Notes: generated by a model from the letters alone, not told the origin. A stretch of DNA of 64,000 bases from Providencia rettgeri (GCF_001874625.1 NZ_CP017671.1:3596001-3660000); one strand, 5' to 3'. Shown: positions 9,630 to 20,482, counted from the first letter of the stretch. A program made the numbers and translations.

Positions 9630-12600
9630 ATGCCTAAGTTTTTTATAGAAAGACCAATTTTTGCGTGGGTAATTGCAATTATCACCATGCTTGCTGGTCT
9701 GTTGGCAATTATCCAGTTACCTGTTTCACAGTACCCAACCATCGCGCCACCGGCTGTTTCTATTTCAGCTAACTATCCGGGAGCGGATGCTGAGACTGTA
9801 CAGAACACCGTAACTCAGGTTATCGAACAAAATATGAACGGTATCGATAACTTGGTATATATGTCATCGAGCAGTGATTCATCAGGTTCTGCTAGCATCA
9901 CAATAACGTTTGAAGCAGGTACTGATGGTGATATAGCGCAAGTACAGGTACAAAATAAATTGCAACTGGCAATGCCATTGCTGCCACAAGAGGTTCAGCA
10001 GCAAGGTATTAGTGTTGATAAATCAACTAGTTCCTTCTTAATGGTTGCCGGTTTCGTTTCTAATGATGGCTCAATGGGGCAATACGACATTGCTGACTAT
10101 GTTGGGTCAAATATTAAAGACCCACTTAGCCGAGTAAATGGTGTCGGTGAAACGCAACTATTTGGTACGCAATATGCGATGCGTATCTGGTTAAAACCAG
10201 AACAGCTCGTTAAATACAACATGACCACAACGGATGTCATTAATGCTATCAAGGTTCAAAACAACCAAGTAGCAGCAGGGCAACTCGGTGGTTCACCTTC
10301 AATTGCTAACCAGCGTTTAAACGTTTCTATCATTGCACAAACACGTTTAAATAATGCTGAAGAATTTAGCAATATTTTGCTGCGTGTAAACCAAGATGGT
10401 TCACAAGTACGCATTAAAGATGTTGCTGATGTCGAATTAGGTGCAGAAAACTACAGCACGATTGCCCGTTTTAATGGTAAACCTGCTGCTGGTATTGGTA
10501 TTAAGTTGGCGACAGGTGCAAACGCATTAGATACCTCTAATAACGTGCGCGCAGCTCTTGAAGATATGAAACCTTTCTTCCCTCAAGGGTTAGAAATTGT
10601 TTATCCATACGATACAACCCCATTCGTTAAAATTTCGATTAACGAAGTGGTTAAAACGTTGGTTGAAGCAATCATGCTAGTTGTTGTGGTAATGTATTTG
10701 TTCCTACAAAACATTCGTGCAACCTTAATACCTACAATTGCCGTTCCAGTCGTATTATTGGGTACTTTTGCTATTTTATCGGCATTCGGATACTCGATAA
10801 ATACCCTGACGATGTTCGCCATGGTTCTTGCCATCGGTCTTCTGGTCGATGATGCCATCGTTGTTGTTGAAAACGTTGAGCGGGTAATGCAAGAAGAAGG
10901 CTTGTCACCAAAAGAAGCGACCAAAAAATCAATGGGTCAAATCCAAGGTGCATTAGTCGGTATCGCAATGGTACTTTCGGCAGTATTTATCCCAATGGCT
11001 TTCTTTGGAGGGTCTACGGGGGCTATTTATCGTCAGTTCTCAATCACGATTGTATCATCAATGGTATTCTCAGTTCTGGTGGCAATGATTTTAACGCCAG
11101 CACTGTGCGCAACCATGTTGAAGCCGATTGAAAAAGGCAGTCACGGTAGCCAGAAAGGGTTCTTCGGTTGGTTTAACCGAATGTTTGAAAAGCAAGCTCA
11201 CCATTATACTGACAGTGTAAGCCGCATGCTTAACGGTACAGGCCGTTATCTTGTCATCTACCTGATATTAGTGGCGGGCATGGCCTTTATGTTTGTGCGT
11301 TTGCCGTCTTCTTTCTTACCAGCAGAAGACCAAGGGGTATTCCTGTCAATGATCCAATTACCACCTGGATCAACCCAAGAACAAACGCAAGCGGTATTGG
11401 ATGAAGTTAACAACTACTACCTTACCGAAGAAAAAGCAAACGTTGAGTCAGTCTTTACCGTTGGGGGCTTTAGCTTCGCAGGTCAAGGACAAAATATGGG
11501 TCTAGCCTTTATCGTTCTGAAAAACTGGAGCGAGCGTAAAGGTGATGAAAACCACGTCGATGCGATTGTACAACGCGCTAATATCGCGCTGTCACAAAAA
11601 CAAGAAGCGCTAATCTACGCATTTAACCTACCGGCAATTGTTGAGTTAGGTACCGCCGACGGGTTCGACTTCGAGCTTGTAGATAAAGCTAACTTAGGGC
11701 ATGAAAAATTAATGGAAGCCCGTAATCAGTTACTTGGATTAGCAGCTCAGCACCCAGAAATGCTGCAAGGTGTCCGTCCAAATGGTCAGGATGATACCTC
11801 ACAGTACCGTATTTATATCGACCAACAAAAAGCACAGGCACAAGGTGTTGCGATTAGTGATATTAACGCAACATTAAGCTCGATCTTCGGTGGAGCCTAC
11901 GTGAATGACTTTATCGACCGCGGTCGTGTGAAGAAAGTTTACGTACAAGGTGACGCAGAAAGCCGTATGCTGCCAAAAAATATCAGTAACCTGTATGTTC
12001 GTAACAACCAAGGTAAAATGGTTCCATTCTCTGCATTTTTGGACACATCCCAAGACCCTTGGAAGTTTGGTTCACCACGTTTAGAGCGTTATAACGGTGT
12101 CCCATCAATGAACATTCAAGGTCAGGCTGCCCCAGGTAAAAGTACCGGGGATGCTATGCTGCTAATGGAAAAACTCACGACTGAAAACCTGCCAAAAGGA
12201 ATTGGTTATGAGTGGACGGGGATGTCTTATCAAGAACGTTTAGCAGGTAACCAAGCCCCTGCTCTATATGCGATTTCCTTGATAGTCGTCTTCCTATGCT
12301 TGGCAGCACTGTATGAAAGTTGGTCAGTTCCGTTCTCTGTTATGTTAGTCGTTCCGCTAGGTATTATCGGGGCATTAATCTTCACCTCAGTTCGAGGCTT
12401 AGATAATGACGTTTACTTTAAAGTAGGTCTACTAACAACCATTGGGCTCTCGGCGAAAAACGCAATATTGATTGTTGAATTCGCCAAAGACTTAATGGAA
12501 AAAGAAGGGAAAGGGTTAGTCGAGGCAACACTTGACGCAGTTAAGATGCGTTTACGACCAATCCTGATGACATCACTGGCATTTATGCTAGGTGTTATTC

Positions 12601-12788
12601 CACTGGTATTTAGTAATGGTGCAGGTTCTGCATCTCAGAACTCAGTAGGTACGGGTGTTCTGGGTGGTATGTTCGCAGCAACTTCACTGGCTATTTTCTT
12701 TGTCCCAGTCTTCTTCGTGGTGATCCGTCGCCGTTTCTCTAAGAAGTCTGAAGATATTGAACACAGCCATCCACCAGCTTCGCATTAA
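9630..12788 (+). CDS. acrB: RND multidrug efflux transporter AcrB
   Basis: Proton-driven inner-membrane pump, a trimer that expels drugs, bile salts and dyes through AcrA-TolC. The 1052-residue length fits the family. It starts [17 protein letters not shown]. The TM4 proton-relay pair Asp-Asp is seen in [17 protein letters not shown], and the TM10 lysine in [16 protein letters not shown]. The two repeated halves each contain a large periplasmic loop with porter and docking domains (for example [15 protein letters not shown]). It is the second gene of acrAB and is followed by a strong hairpin terminator. AcrB is the best call over AcrD or AcrF because of the acrR-acrA context. Confidence 0.96.
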   Translation: MPKFFIERPIFAWVIAIITMLAGLLAIIQLPVSQYPTIAPPAVSISANYPGADAETVQNTVTQVIEQNMNGIDNLVYMSSSSDSSGSASITITFEAGTDGDIAQVQVQNKLQLAMPLLPQEVQQQGISVDKSTSSFLMVAGFVSNDGSMGQYDIADYVGSNIKDPLSRVNGVGETQLFGTQYAMRIWLKPEQLVKYNMTTTDVINAIKVQNNQVAAGQLGGSPSIANQRLNVSIIAQTRLNNAEEFSNILLRVNQDGSQVRIKDVADVELGAENYSTIARFNGKPAAGIGIKLATGANALDTSNNVRAALEDMKPFFPQGLEIVYPYDTTPFVKISINEVVKTLVEAIMLVVVVMYLFLQNIRATLIPTIAVPVVLLGTFAILSAFGYSINTLTMFAMVLAIGLLVDDAIVVVENVERVMQEEGLSPKEATKKSMGQIQGALVGIAMVLSAVFIPMAFFGGSTGAIYRQFSITIVSSMVFSVLVAMILTPALCATMLKPIEKGSHGSQKGFFGWFNRMFEKQAHHYTDSVSRMLNGTGRYLVIYLILVAGMAFMFVRLPSSFLPAEDQGVFLSMIQLPPGSTQEQTQAVLDEVNNYYLTEEKANVESVFTVGGFSFAGQGQNMGLAFIVLKNWSERKGDENHVDAIVQRANIALSQKQEALIYAFNLPAIVELGTADGFDFELVDKANLGHEKLMEARNQLLGLAAQHPEMLQGVRPNGQDDTSQYRIYIDQQKAQAQGVAISDINATLSSIFGGAYVNDFIDRGRVKKVYVQGDAESRMLPKNISNLYVRNNQGKMVPFSAFLDTSQDPWKFGSPRLERYNGVPSMNIQGQAAPGKSTGDAMLLMEKLTTENLPKGIGYEWTGMSYQERLAGNQAPALYAISLIVVFLCLAALYESWSVPFSVMLVVPLGIIGALIFTSVRGLDNDVYFKVGLLTTIGLSAKNAILIVEFAKDLMEKEGKGLVEATLDAVKMRLRPILMTSLAFMLGVIPLVFSNGAGSASQNSVGTGVLGGMFAATSLAIFFVPVFFVVIRRRFSKKSEDIEHSHPPASH

Positions 12789-12803
12789 TTACCTATAAGA
12801 CTT

Positions 12804-12834
12804 AAAAAGAGCCACTTACGTGGCTCTTTTTTTT
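12804..12834. terminator. Bidirectional terminator between acrB and the giant toxin gene
   Basis: Stem AGAGCCAC/GTGGCTCT with a 4-base TTAC loop, flanked by an A-run on the left and eight T on the right. It can terminate acrAB on the plus strand and the convergent toxin gene, which ends at 12849 on the minus strand. Confidence 0.92.
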
Positions 12835-12848
12835 AACCTGATCACTAT

Positions 12849-15800
12849 TTAATGTTGATTCACTGTATCGAATAATAATGTATCGGAATAACGTTGCCCT
12901 TGCCCTAAGGCTAATTTCTGCAACGTATTGACTCCATCATCCACAGCCATTTGAGTTGTAAATCCCCCTAATAGCGCAATTTCGTCATTTATTCTTAGCT
13001 GCTCATTAAAATAAGCGGATAAATACATTAAGCCATGACGAACCTGAGGGCGTTCAGCAAGAATACTAATATCAATAAATTGTTCAGTTTCACCAATTTG
13101 AATTTGTAGGTGACGGTAGGAGTCAGCCTGTGAGCTATAAGCTTTATATATACATAACGATGTATTGTTTATTGGGTCCGTAATGATTAAATCCTCCCCT
13201 TGGCGACTAGCATATATATCCCCCAGTTGAGCTTCTATGGGGAGAACTAGCCGATCAACAACCCGATCTGCCGAGTAATTATTGATAATAATCGCTTTAT
13301 AATACTGCCAATCTGCTTTCTCGAAATTATACGTATCTGAGCCTTCACCTAAGCTAATAATCAAAACAAATGTATTTCTGAATTCCTCTAACTTTAAATT
13401 ATCATCGCCCCTTGTTCCTTTTATAATTAACGATGAACTTAGCTGTTTATTATTCTGCAAAATTGGGTGATATATAATTTCATCACTATCTATTTGTAGC
13501 ATTAAACCACCAGCTATTTTTTTTACGGACTTAAAGCTGAGGTTTGGGTATAAATCCATATATTCAGGTAGGTTCTCAGGGTGTATCATAACCCTATTCT
13601 GATCAAAAATGCGGTCAAATTGAGCAGAGTCAATTGCCTTTACTTGATATAATTTCTTTGATTTTGTATCAAAAATTATGCCCTGCTGTTTAGCATCATC
13701 AAACCCCATGATTTGTAATTCACTCTCCGATGAAAATGATGGTGATATGATAATTTTACCTTTTAAATACCATGCAGGTAATATACGTTTCCCATCAGCA
13801 CCTTTTAACCCAAATAACGCAATAGGGTGTTTTTCATTTGAAAATTGGTTGAAATTACTCCACTTAAAAATTGACTTATTAAACCAATTTTTATTAAGGG
13901 CAACTGTATCAGCAGTGCCATCAGCATTAAGTTGCTTTACTGTGCCATCATCTTGAATAATTAAAATATTATTCTGCCAGTTAATAACGTTCTCTATCTG
14001 GCGGAAATTTAAACGTAAAGCCGTTGGGTTATTTGGTTCAATAATATCTTGCCCAAGCCCCTCTTGGTAAAAAACTACATCTTCTTTTCGACTATAAAAA
14101 AAGAATACTTCCTGTCCACTTTGATTAAACAGTCTACCAACCAATATTAAATCTTCAGGTGATTGCCATACCCACTGGTCGCTTCTCAAGTCATAGAGAT
14201 CATGAACTACCCCCAAAACCTTGGCTAAGGTTGCTTTCTTTCCACTAATTTTAAATAAATTCTCAGCTCGTATTAAGTGTTCTTGTGATATACCCAAATG
14301 AGAACTTTCCATAATTGTTTTTAGTGGTATACCTGGTTTAGCTAATAGCAAATCAATTTCGACTTGTTTTTCTGCCGTTATGGAATATCGCCGTAATAAC
14401 TGTGAACTTAGCTGGCTATCATAATTATCAGGTCTGGCTAAATTACACTTAATTAATGTCCCACTCTCACTTCGTAACCAATAACGGTAAGTAAAACCTT
14501 TGTCTGTCCCTATTAGCTTTACGATTTTCCCAACGGAAGTTTCGGTCTGTGAACTAGGGTTTCCAATATGTTCAGGATGATAAGTAAAACCTTGTTCCCT
14601 TTCGTGGTTTTGCTCCTGTTCTGTGAGTATGACGACTTTCCTAACATTTGGCTCAATAGGCATGTATAAATCTGAACTAGAGTTTATTACTTCATCAGAA
14701 AAAACTAAGTAGTCATGTTGTAACAGTTTTTGACGTTGTTCTTGAGATAATATAGTCGGGGTATTATGAAGCATATTAATTAACTTTCTATTATTAAATA
14801 CCTTTGTTAGCTCTAATTTATCTCTAAGCACTCGATAAGTGCTATCTATTTTCTGCCCCAGATAATTTTGACGTAATGTAATATTAAATTGATTATATTC
14901 TAATGAAGCATGAACAATTTCTGCTCCACTACCTAAAACTGATGAAGCCTCTATTTTATGGGTAATATCGCCGGTCTTAACATTGGCTTGCCAAGCTATC
15001 GCTTTTTCTCTCGAATAGAAATAAACCACATCACCAATAACGCCGATTAATTCTGCTGTTTGGTTTTCTTCTGATAATGAATTCGTAAATAACATACGTT
15101 TTGTTGCAACGTCATAAAAAGCACGCCCAACATCTAAGCCATTATGCTGATAACCATTAACTACTACATATTGCCCATGTAACTCATGTTTATCCGCTAA
15201 TTCATTAAGGTGTTGTTCAATAGATTGGCCTTTTACATTCCATCGGTGTCCATCTAAACTAATGGGTTCAATTGTTTGAGCACTAAAGTTAATTATATTA
15301 AGCTCATTCTTACTATTAATAATTTTTATCAGGCTTGATTTAGCTGTAGCATCAATTCCAATCGTAAACCCATTTATTTTAATATGGTCATCATAAAATG
15401 AAACGTTAAGTTCTTTACCATCATCAATCAGACTTGTATCAAGTATCCATTGGGATAGCTTATCACTGCTTAAGTCTTCCATTAGCCGCAAGGAAGCACC
15501 ATGGTTAACTGTAATTTGATATTCCCCGCCATTCCCTTTAACAACATGTTCTATATGACCTCGCCATGGTTCAGGCATTAGTGGAACAACCAAATGTTTA
15601 TTTTCAGTGTTAAGCGTAACTTGGATTTTAGTATTGACATACTCATGCACTAATTCTGAGATTATGTACTCGGCACTACAATAGAGAAAATCAAAATAAA
15701 ATTGGTAGTCTTCCTCCATTTTCCGCAATATTGAAAAGCCATTATCATCACGTACTGTTCCCCCGAAAAGAACACTGTAGTTATAACGAATATAAGATTG

Positions 15801-18800
15801 CGGAACGACGGGCAACACAATAATATGAGACTGTCCCCCATCAAAGCTGACCTGATTATCTACAACGCCAACCGCTTCCCTAATATTAATGGCATTCTTT
15901 CTATCAATATCTGCTCGTGGCGCTGACTGAAAATCACTCATACAACAATGCGGAATAGTCCATGTCATGTTTTCACCACGGTAGATATATTGACTCCCCA
16001 GTTTAAAAAAACCTCTTTGAAAGTTAATTTCTTCTATTACTACTCCATAAGTTGGGATTAAAAGTTTTTTTTCATCATCATAAGCTATTGCCGCACTCTG
16101 GTAACTTTGCTGATAAGCCGTAAATTCCAGACCAACAGCAGTTGCTTTTTGTGCGTGGCGTTCATTAATATTGATTAAAGCAGTAAAACCAACCCCTACC
16201 CCCATAATCGGTACAGATAATGGCCCAGTAATACCTGCGACGGTTTCAGCACCGAGTATAGAGGCACCTATACCGACAAGACCAGCTCCGAGTGACGCTG
16301 AGTCAAAAGCCAATTGCGTTCCGAACACGGCTCTTTGTGCTTCATTTTGTGCATTAGCTAACTCATAAATATCAAATACAACCATTGCTCCTTGGAAAAG
16401 AATACCAAGCCCTTCATTTGCCATACGTACTAGCGATAAAGAAAAGTTGTTCATCATTGTTTTAGCCGCTACGCTTCCTTCTCGCCACAATGAGTAAGCT
16501 ATTTTCCCTACTTTAGCAGCATCATTGATCACCCCATGTGCCATCATTGAATAACTAATGTAAGTATGAATACGTAATGCTGTTTCTAGATTTGATGGCT
16601 GTTCCGAAGAAGCCGCTGCCTTGCGATTTCGATTTGCAGACCATTGAATTATTGCTTGTATACCCATTGCTATATTGAGGCCATCTACATGTTCCGCTTC
16701 CCCAATACCACTTTTTCTTTGTAACTCCTTACCATTAAAAGAATAATTTTTCTTTAGTATTGCTATCTGTTTATGAAAATATTCTTTAAATTCAAAAAAT
16801 GTTGCGTTTTCTGTTTCAATCCACCGTGTTTTTGCTTCTACGTCTTGGTGAATAAATTGAATGCGGTATCGGTCATCGCTCAATTTCTCAACATTTTCAA
16901 AAACGGGTAACCACTTTTCATCTAATTGATGTTTATTAATCACTTCATAAAGAGCCGATTCAAGGCGTTCTCCCAACCGCTCTGACTCTAAAATGGCTAA
17001 GGAAGCCTGTATTTGCTTGTCTCTTGCGATTAAGTCTTGACGAGCAATTATCTCTGCTACCTCCTCGCTTTGGTGAATAGACTCCGTTAAATCATCCGAC
17101 TGAACTAAATCGGCAACAGTTAAACGGCTACCAATTTGAACATCAGACATTTGCTCTGTGTCAATTGATACCATTTCAAATTGACCACCGACGACCGAAT
17201 AGTGCTGAGCCATGTTATTTTCAAACATAAATTTATTCAAAGCAGAAAATAATTTATCAGGATCATCAAAAGCATAAATACCAAAGTTAGGATCATAAAA
17301 ATAATAATTTGTTTCATCATTAATTATCGTTTTCCCTAATAGCATCGAGTGTGTAACACTATTAAGTGCATACATATTTGATCCTTTAGAATCAACCAGA
17401 ATTTCTTTTACCTTATTTAATTCAAATGTACCAAGAACTATTGATGCCTGAGTCGCCTCTATATTTAAATGGAGATTCTCCAGTGCAAATTTTAATAAAA
17501 TTGAGTTTTTATCTTCAGGTGATGCTGCTGCAAAAAACATTTTATTAAGAAATTTATTTGCACCTATCATCCCCTCTGACTTTAATGCAACAGACATCGT
17601 CCTAACTAAAGGATAACAACGCCCCCCCGAATTATCCCCCATTAAAGGCAAGTAAAAATCTTGGGGAGCAATTCGTTGGTCAATCCCCCCCGCGTCTCGA
17701 AACAATGAATTAGATTTCAAAGTGAAGCTTAAAATATTACTTTCAAACTCTGCTTTCTCCTTTCTAATTATATGTTGGTATAAAGCCCCCCTCTTTTCAA
17801 TACTTAATTCACTCTTAATATATAACTCTTTCATTTCTAATGATGACATATCATCATTAAAACCATCAATAACTATCTGATCATATTGTTCAATACCCTC
17901 ATTAAATTTAACATTATATTTTACTATGTCATTATATAACACCAGCTCATAAAGCTTTTCAATTGGCTGGGTTTTAAAATTAATTCCACTCTGGATACTC
18001 GGGTCTTCCATTTGAATAATTGAAGATTCCCCATGTTGTTTTTTTATTTGTAACCATAACCAATTGCGTTCAACGACTAATGCTTCTGCCAAAATAGAAC
18101 CATACTTCTGCCTATAGTATCCACGTGTAATCTTATGTTCCTCAATAGATTTTTTAAATTGTGCAATTCTAATCGAATCCTCATTACTATGTGTTTCTTT
18201 TCTATTTAACGCTGTCAATTCTAAATTTATTTCTTCTATTTTATTATTTAGTATATTAATATTTTTAGCAATTTGAATTTTTATCTCATCACGTAAATTT
18301 AACCAAGGCGTAATAGCAGGATGCTGTAATGAAAACTCCCCTTCAAAATACACGCCATCTAAAATATTATCAGTATCAATACCAAATTCACTTGCAATTT
18401 GTTTTAATTTTTTATGTATTTCATTACGATGAAGGTTAAATTTATCTAAAACATCATGAGAAAGCCGCTCATTTGGGTATAAAGCACTAATCGAGGCACT
18501 ATTTCTACGCAATATAGGGGTAGGAGTGCCATTAATGACTTCATATTCTTGGCGTTGTAGTAATAATTGCCACCCACCATGATTAAACTGCATATAAGCA
18601 ACGGCAAGCCCTTCTTCAGTGCCAGATATTTGATAGTCTTTAAAATCAAATGCCATTACTACGTTATCATATAATACTGAACTGTTTACTCGGCCATCAT
18701 GATAAACACGGTATGTTGTCTCGTTTAACTTTGTGACAATAACAGAGCACCCTGTCAAAGACCCTGTAAATAAAAAGCTATTTTCAGTTGCTTGTATAGG

Positions 18801-19256
18801 TATATCAACATAAGCAGGTGTTTTAATTGACTGATTAGCCCCATTATAGCCTAAAAAATAGGCTTCAACGGCTAATTTAGGGTCCATTCTTGAAGGCTCA
18901 TACAGATATTCAGCTGCATAACTGTTTGGTGCTAGCTTGACTAATTGAGCACGGCCGTGTGGAGGAAGCTTCCCCATTTTTGTCATGTTATCGCCACTAA
19001 TGGCATTCAGTCTAATAAAGGATAATGGGTCTGTGGCTAATTGCTGAATATCATGGCTTGCAAGACCATTTTTTGTTTGTATCCTTCGCCCCAAAAGGCC
19101 CGTTTTTAAAGATCTATCCCGAAATACTTGAGCTATTAATTCGGGGCTAACTTGCATTATTTTCTGCGCTAATACATTCCCTACATATATTAGCTTAATC
19201 CCAAAATGTTTTTTTATAATTAAAAAATCTAGCAAACTATATTTATCATTCAACAT
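12849..19256 (-). CDS. Giant multidomain toxin: CNF-like deamidase, C58-like protease, TcdA/TcdB-like delivery region
   Basis: 2135-residue protein built like an intracellularly acting toxin. Residues 110-240 carry the CNF-type deamidase signature FTGSLTGCSVIV...YRVYHDG (Cys170, His186, spacing 16; CNF1 has LSGCSTIV...YKVH with spacing 15). A helical, coiled-coil-like stretch follows (about 275-400). Residues 530-690 hold a C58/YopT-like triad: Cys547 in GRCYPLVRTMSVAL, His636 in VTHSMLLGK, Asp655 in YYFYDPNFG. Residues 860-1040 contain hydrophobic segments like the TcdA/TcdB pore region, and 1063-1253 match the region after it in TcdB (LLIPTYGVVIEEINF; GNGGEYQITV). The remaining 880 residues look beta-rich, with an RTX-like trace (GTRGDDNL, LGEGSDTYNF) near the end. 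No glycosyltransferase, C80 domain or CROP repeats were seen. An AAGGA ribosome site precedes the ATG. The closest known design is lymphostatin LifA/Efa1, which has a glycosyltransferase in place of the deamidase. Activity and export route are unknown; no signal peptide is evident. Confidence 0.85.
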   Translation of the reverse strand: MLNDKYSLLDFLIIKKHFGIKLIYVGNVLAQKIMQVSPELIAQVFRDRSLKTGLLGRRIQTKNGLASHDIQQLATDPLSFIRLNAISGDNMTKMGKLPPHGRAQLVKLAPNSYAAEYLYEPSRMDPKLAVEAYFLGYNGANQSIKTPAYVDIPIQATENSFLFTGSLTGCSVIVTKLNETTYRVYHDGRVNSSVLYDNVVMAFDFKDYQISGTEEGLAVAYMQFNHGGWQLLLQRQEYEVINGTPTPILRRNSASISALYPNERLSHDVLDKFNLHRNEIHKKLKQIASEFGIDTDNILDGVYFEGEFSLQHPAITPWLNLRDEIKIQIAKNINILNNKIEEINLELTALNRKETHSNEDSIRIAQFKKSIEEHKITRGYYRQKYGSILAEALVVERNWLWLQIKKQHGESSIIQMEDPSIQSGINFKTQPIEKLYELVLYNDIVKYNVKFNEGIEQYDQIVIDGFNDDMSSLEMKELYIKSELSIEKRGALYQHIIRKEKAEFESNILSFTLKSNSLFRDAGGIDQRIAPQDFYLPLMGDNSGGRCYPLVRTMSVALKSEGMIGANKFLNKMFFAAASPEDKNSILLKFALENLHLNIEATQASIVLGTFELNKVKEILVDSKGSNMYALNSVTHSMLLGKTIINDETNYYFYDPNFGIYAFDDPDKLFSALNKFMFENNMAQHYSVVGGQFEMVSIDTEQMSDVQIGSRLTVADLVQSDDLTESIHQSEEVAEIIARQDLIARDKQIQASLAILESERLGERLESALYEVINKHQLDEKWLPVFENVEKLSDDRYRIQFIHQDVEAKTRWIETENATFFEFKEYFHKQIAILKKNYSFNGKELQRKSGIGEAEHVDGLNIAMGIQAIIQWSANRNRKAAASSEQPSNLETALRIHTYISYSMMAHGVINDAAKVGKIAYSLWREGSVAAKTMMNNFSLSLVRMANEGLGILFQGAMVVFDIYELANAQNEAQRAVFGTQLAFDSASLGAGLVGIGASILGAETVAGITGPLSVPIMGVGVGFTALININERHAQKATAVGLEFTAYQQSYQSAAIAYDDEKKLLIPTYGVVIEEINFQRGFFKLGSQYIYRGENMTWTIPHCCMSDFQSAPRADIDRKNAINIREAVGVVDNQVSFDGGQSHIIVLPVVPQSYIRYNYSVLFGGTVRDDNGFSILRKMEEDYQFYFDFLYCSAEYIISELVHEYVNTKIQVTLNTENKHLVVPLMPEPWRGHIEHVVKGNGGEYQITVNHGASLRLMEDLSSDKLSQWILDTSLIDDGKELNVSFYDDHIKINGFTIGIDATAKSSLIKIINSKNELNIINFSAQTIEPISLDGHRWNVKGQSIEQHLNELADKHELHGQYVVVNGYQHNGLDVGRAFYDVATKRMLFTNSLSEENQTAELIGVIGDVVYFYSREKAIAWQANVKTGDITHKIEASSVLGSGAEIVHASLEYNQFNITLRQNYLGQKIDSTYRVLRDKLELTKVFNNRKLINMLHNTPTILSQEQRQKLLQHDYLVFSDEVINSSSDLYMPIEPNVRKVVILTEQEQNHEREQGFTYHPEHIGNPSSQTETSVGKIVKLIGTDKGFTYRYWLRSESGTLIKCNLARPDNYDSQLSSQLLRRYSITAEKQVEIDLLLAKPGIPLKTIMESSHLGISQEHLIRAENLFKISGKKATLAKVLGVVHDLYDLRSDQWVWQSPEDLILVGRLFNQSGQEVFFFYSRKEDVVFYQEGLGQDIIEPNNPTALRLNFRQIENVINWQNNILIIQDDGTVKQLNADGTADTVALNKNWFNKSIFKWSNFNQFSNEKHPIALFGLKGADGKRILPAWYLKGKIIISPSFSSESELQIMGFDDAKQQGIIFDTKSKKLYQVKAIDSAQFDRIFDQNRVMIHPENLPEYMDLYPNLSFKSVKKIAGGLMLQIDSDEIIYHPILQNNKQLSSSLIIKGTRGDDNLKLEEFRNTFVLIISLGEGSDTYNFEKADWQYYKAIIINNYSADRVVDRLVLPIEAQLGDIYASRQGEDLIITDPINNTSLCIYKAYSSQADSYRHLQIQIGETEQFIDISILAERPQVRHGLMYLSAYFNEQLRINDEIALLGGFTTQMAVDDGVNTLQKLALGQGQRYSDTLLFDTVNQH

Positions 19257-19493
19257 TTATATCATTCCTTTGATGTAATAATCTATTAATTAAATAATCA
19301 TTTATTAATTAACACTATAAATTTAAATAATTTAACTAAAAAACAAAAATAAACAAATAAACCCCATACAGTCACCATGGGAAATAACTGATATTTTTTA
19401 TTATAATGGTGTTTTTTTTGTTATTTTAAAAACCTTACTTTTAAGTATAATCAACACTGTTCAGGAGTCATTATAATAGCAAGGAAGTTATAT

Positions 19494-20432
19494 ATGAAAT
19501 TAATAATTGTAAAAACCGCCACATATCTAAGTTTATTTCTACCTTTTATTTCTAACTCAACCCCTCCCAACATCGATAAAGCAAAAGTCATTAACATTGA
19601 AGCTCCACTTAAAAACCATATTTCATTCAATACTTTTGAGAGTTTATCTTCCAATGAAGACGGTTTAGTTTTTAACAATGATATAAACAGCAATAGCAAT
19701 CTTAATAATAAAGCTGCCAAGCTTATATTTGCTGAAGTAACAGGAAATGAAGAAAGCCAATTACAAGGAGTTTTAGGCATAAAAGGCCAACGGGCTAACC
19801 TAGTTATCGCAAACCCAAATGGTATTTCATGGAAGAATGGCATAACTAATAATATAAATAGTTTGTCATTAGTAGCAGGAAAGTTTGAAAGGCAATATAT
19901 CAAAAATAAAGAAAAAGATAACCAACTTGAACCAAAAAAATTAGAGGACTACAGCCAACTAAAGTTTTCAACCCAGCCAGATAGCCTTGTCACCATTACT
20001 CAACAACAAGGTAACCCTATATTATTGTCAAAAATAAATGTATTCGCTGACCAAATAAAGCTACAAAACACTCTCAATATCAATGCAGCTATACAAAATT
20101 ATATTAGTGCATCCGGTATCGGTACACTGTCACCTAGTGAAGCAGTCATTAAATATAGCTCAAAGTTTAAAACAGACATTCCTTACATCCAAGGAAATCA
20201 ATTTGAACTGGACGAACAAGCAAAATTAACTGGGAGAAATATTACACTTGAGAGCCATCAGTACCAATGCCAAGATAACTTCCTTTGCCCACAAAATAAA
20301 ATTGATATTAAAGGCCTTATCAGTGCAATGAGTCTTTCAGTACGTGGAGACGGTGATATTATGCTTTCAGATAAAGGTGCTATAAAGATAGGTAAAAACC
20401 AACAAATACTCATCGCTCAGCCACCCCAGTAA
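19494..20432 (+). CDS. Stand-alone TPS-domain protein (filamentous hemagglutinin N-terminal domain)
   Basis: 312-residue protein consisting of a signal peptide (about residues 1-23) and one two-partner-secretion domain. The signature region AEVTGNEESQLQGVLGIKG followed by ANLVIANPNGISW (NPNG at 107-110) is the hallmark used by TpsA exoproteins for recognition by a TpsB outer-membrane transporter. Normal TpsA proteins continue for hundreds to thousands of residues; this one stops right after the TPS domain, with a Cys pair near residues 258-265. AAGGAAG precedes the ATG. It is divergent from the giant toxin gene (237 bp apart). No TpsB gene is in the window. It may be a truncated TpsA, a secreted short protein, or a secretion helper for its neighbour; the sequence does not decide. 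Confidence 0.8.
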   Translation: MKLIIVKTATYLSLFLPFISNSTPPNIDKAKVINIEAPLKNHISFNTFESLSSNEDGLVFNNDINSNSNLNNKAAKLIFAEVTGNEESQLQGVLGIKGQRANLVIANPNGISWKNGITNNINSLSLVAGKFERQYIKNKEKDNQLEPKKLEDYSQLKFSTQPDSLVTITQQQGNPILLSKINVFADQIKLQNTLNINAAIQNYISASGIGTLSPSEAVIKYSSKFKTDIPYIQGNQFELDEQAKLTGRNITLESHQYQCQDNFLCPQNKIDIKGLISAMSLSVRGDGDIMLSDKGAIKIGKNQQILIAQPPQ

Positions 20433-20444
20433 TACCAATCTTAC

Positions 20445-20482
20445 GAAGTAACAAACAAAACGGCCTCCGAATAAGAGGCCGT
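20445..20482 (-). terminator. Terminator of the DASS transporter gene
   Basis: 8-bp stem ACGGCCTC/GAGGCCGT with a 7-base loop at 20460-20482, followed on the minus strand by a T-rich TTTGTTTGTT tract. It lies between the convergent TPS gene and the DASS gene and best fits termination of the minus-strand gene. Confidence 0.8.

Noticed and set aside
10601-10968. Two minus-strand open frames inside acrB
   Set aside because: Antisense shadows of a strongly conserved gene; no start signals.
12849-19256. C80 autoprotease domain inside the giant toxin, as in TcdA/TcdB
   Set aside because: No GHG-type His followed by an LGC-type Cys at the right spacing was found; the protease-like motif present is Cys-His-Asp of the C58 type.
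19451-19903. 150-codon open frame antisense to the TPS gene
   Set aside because: It is a shadow of the TPS gene, which has signal peptide, TPS motif and ribosome site. The antisense product has no supporting feature.
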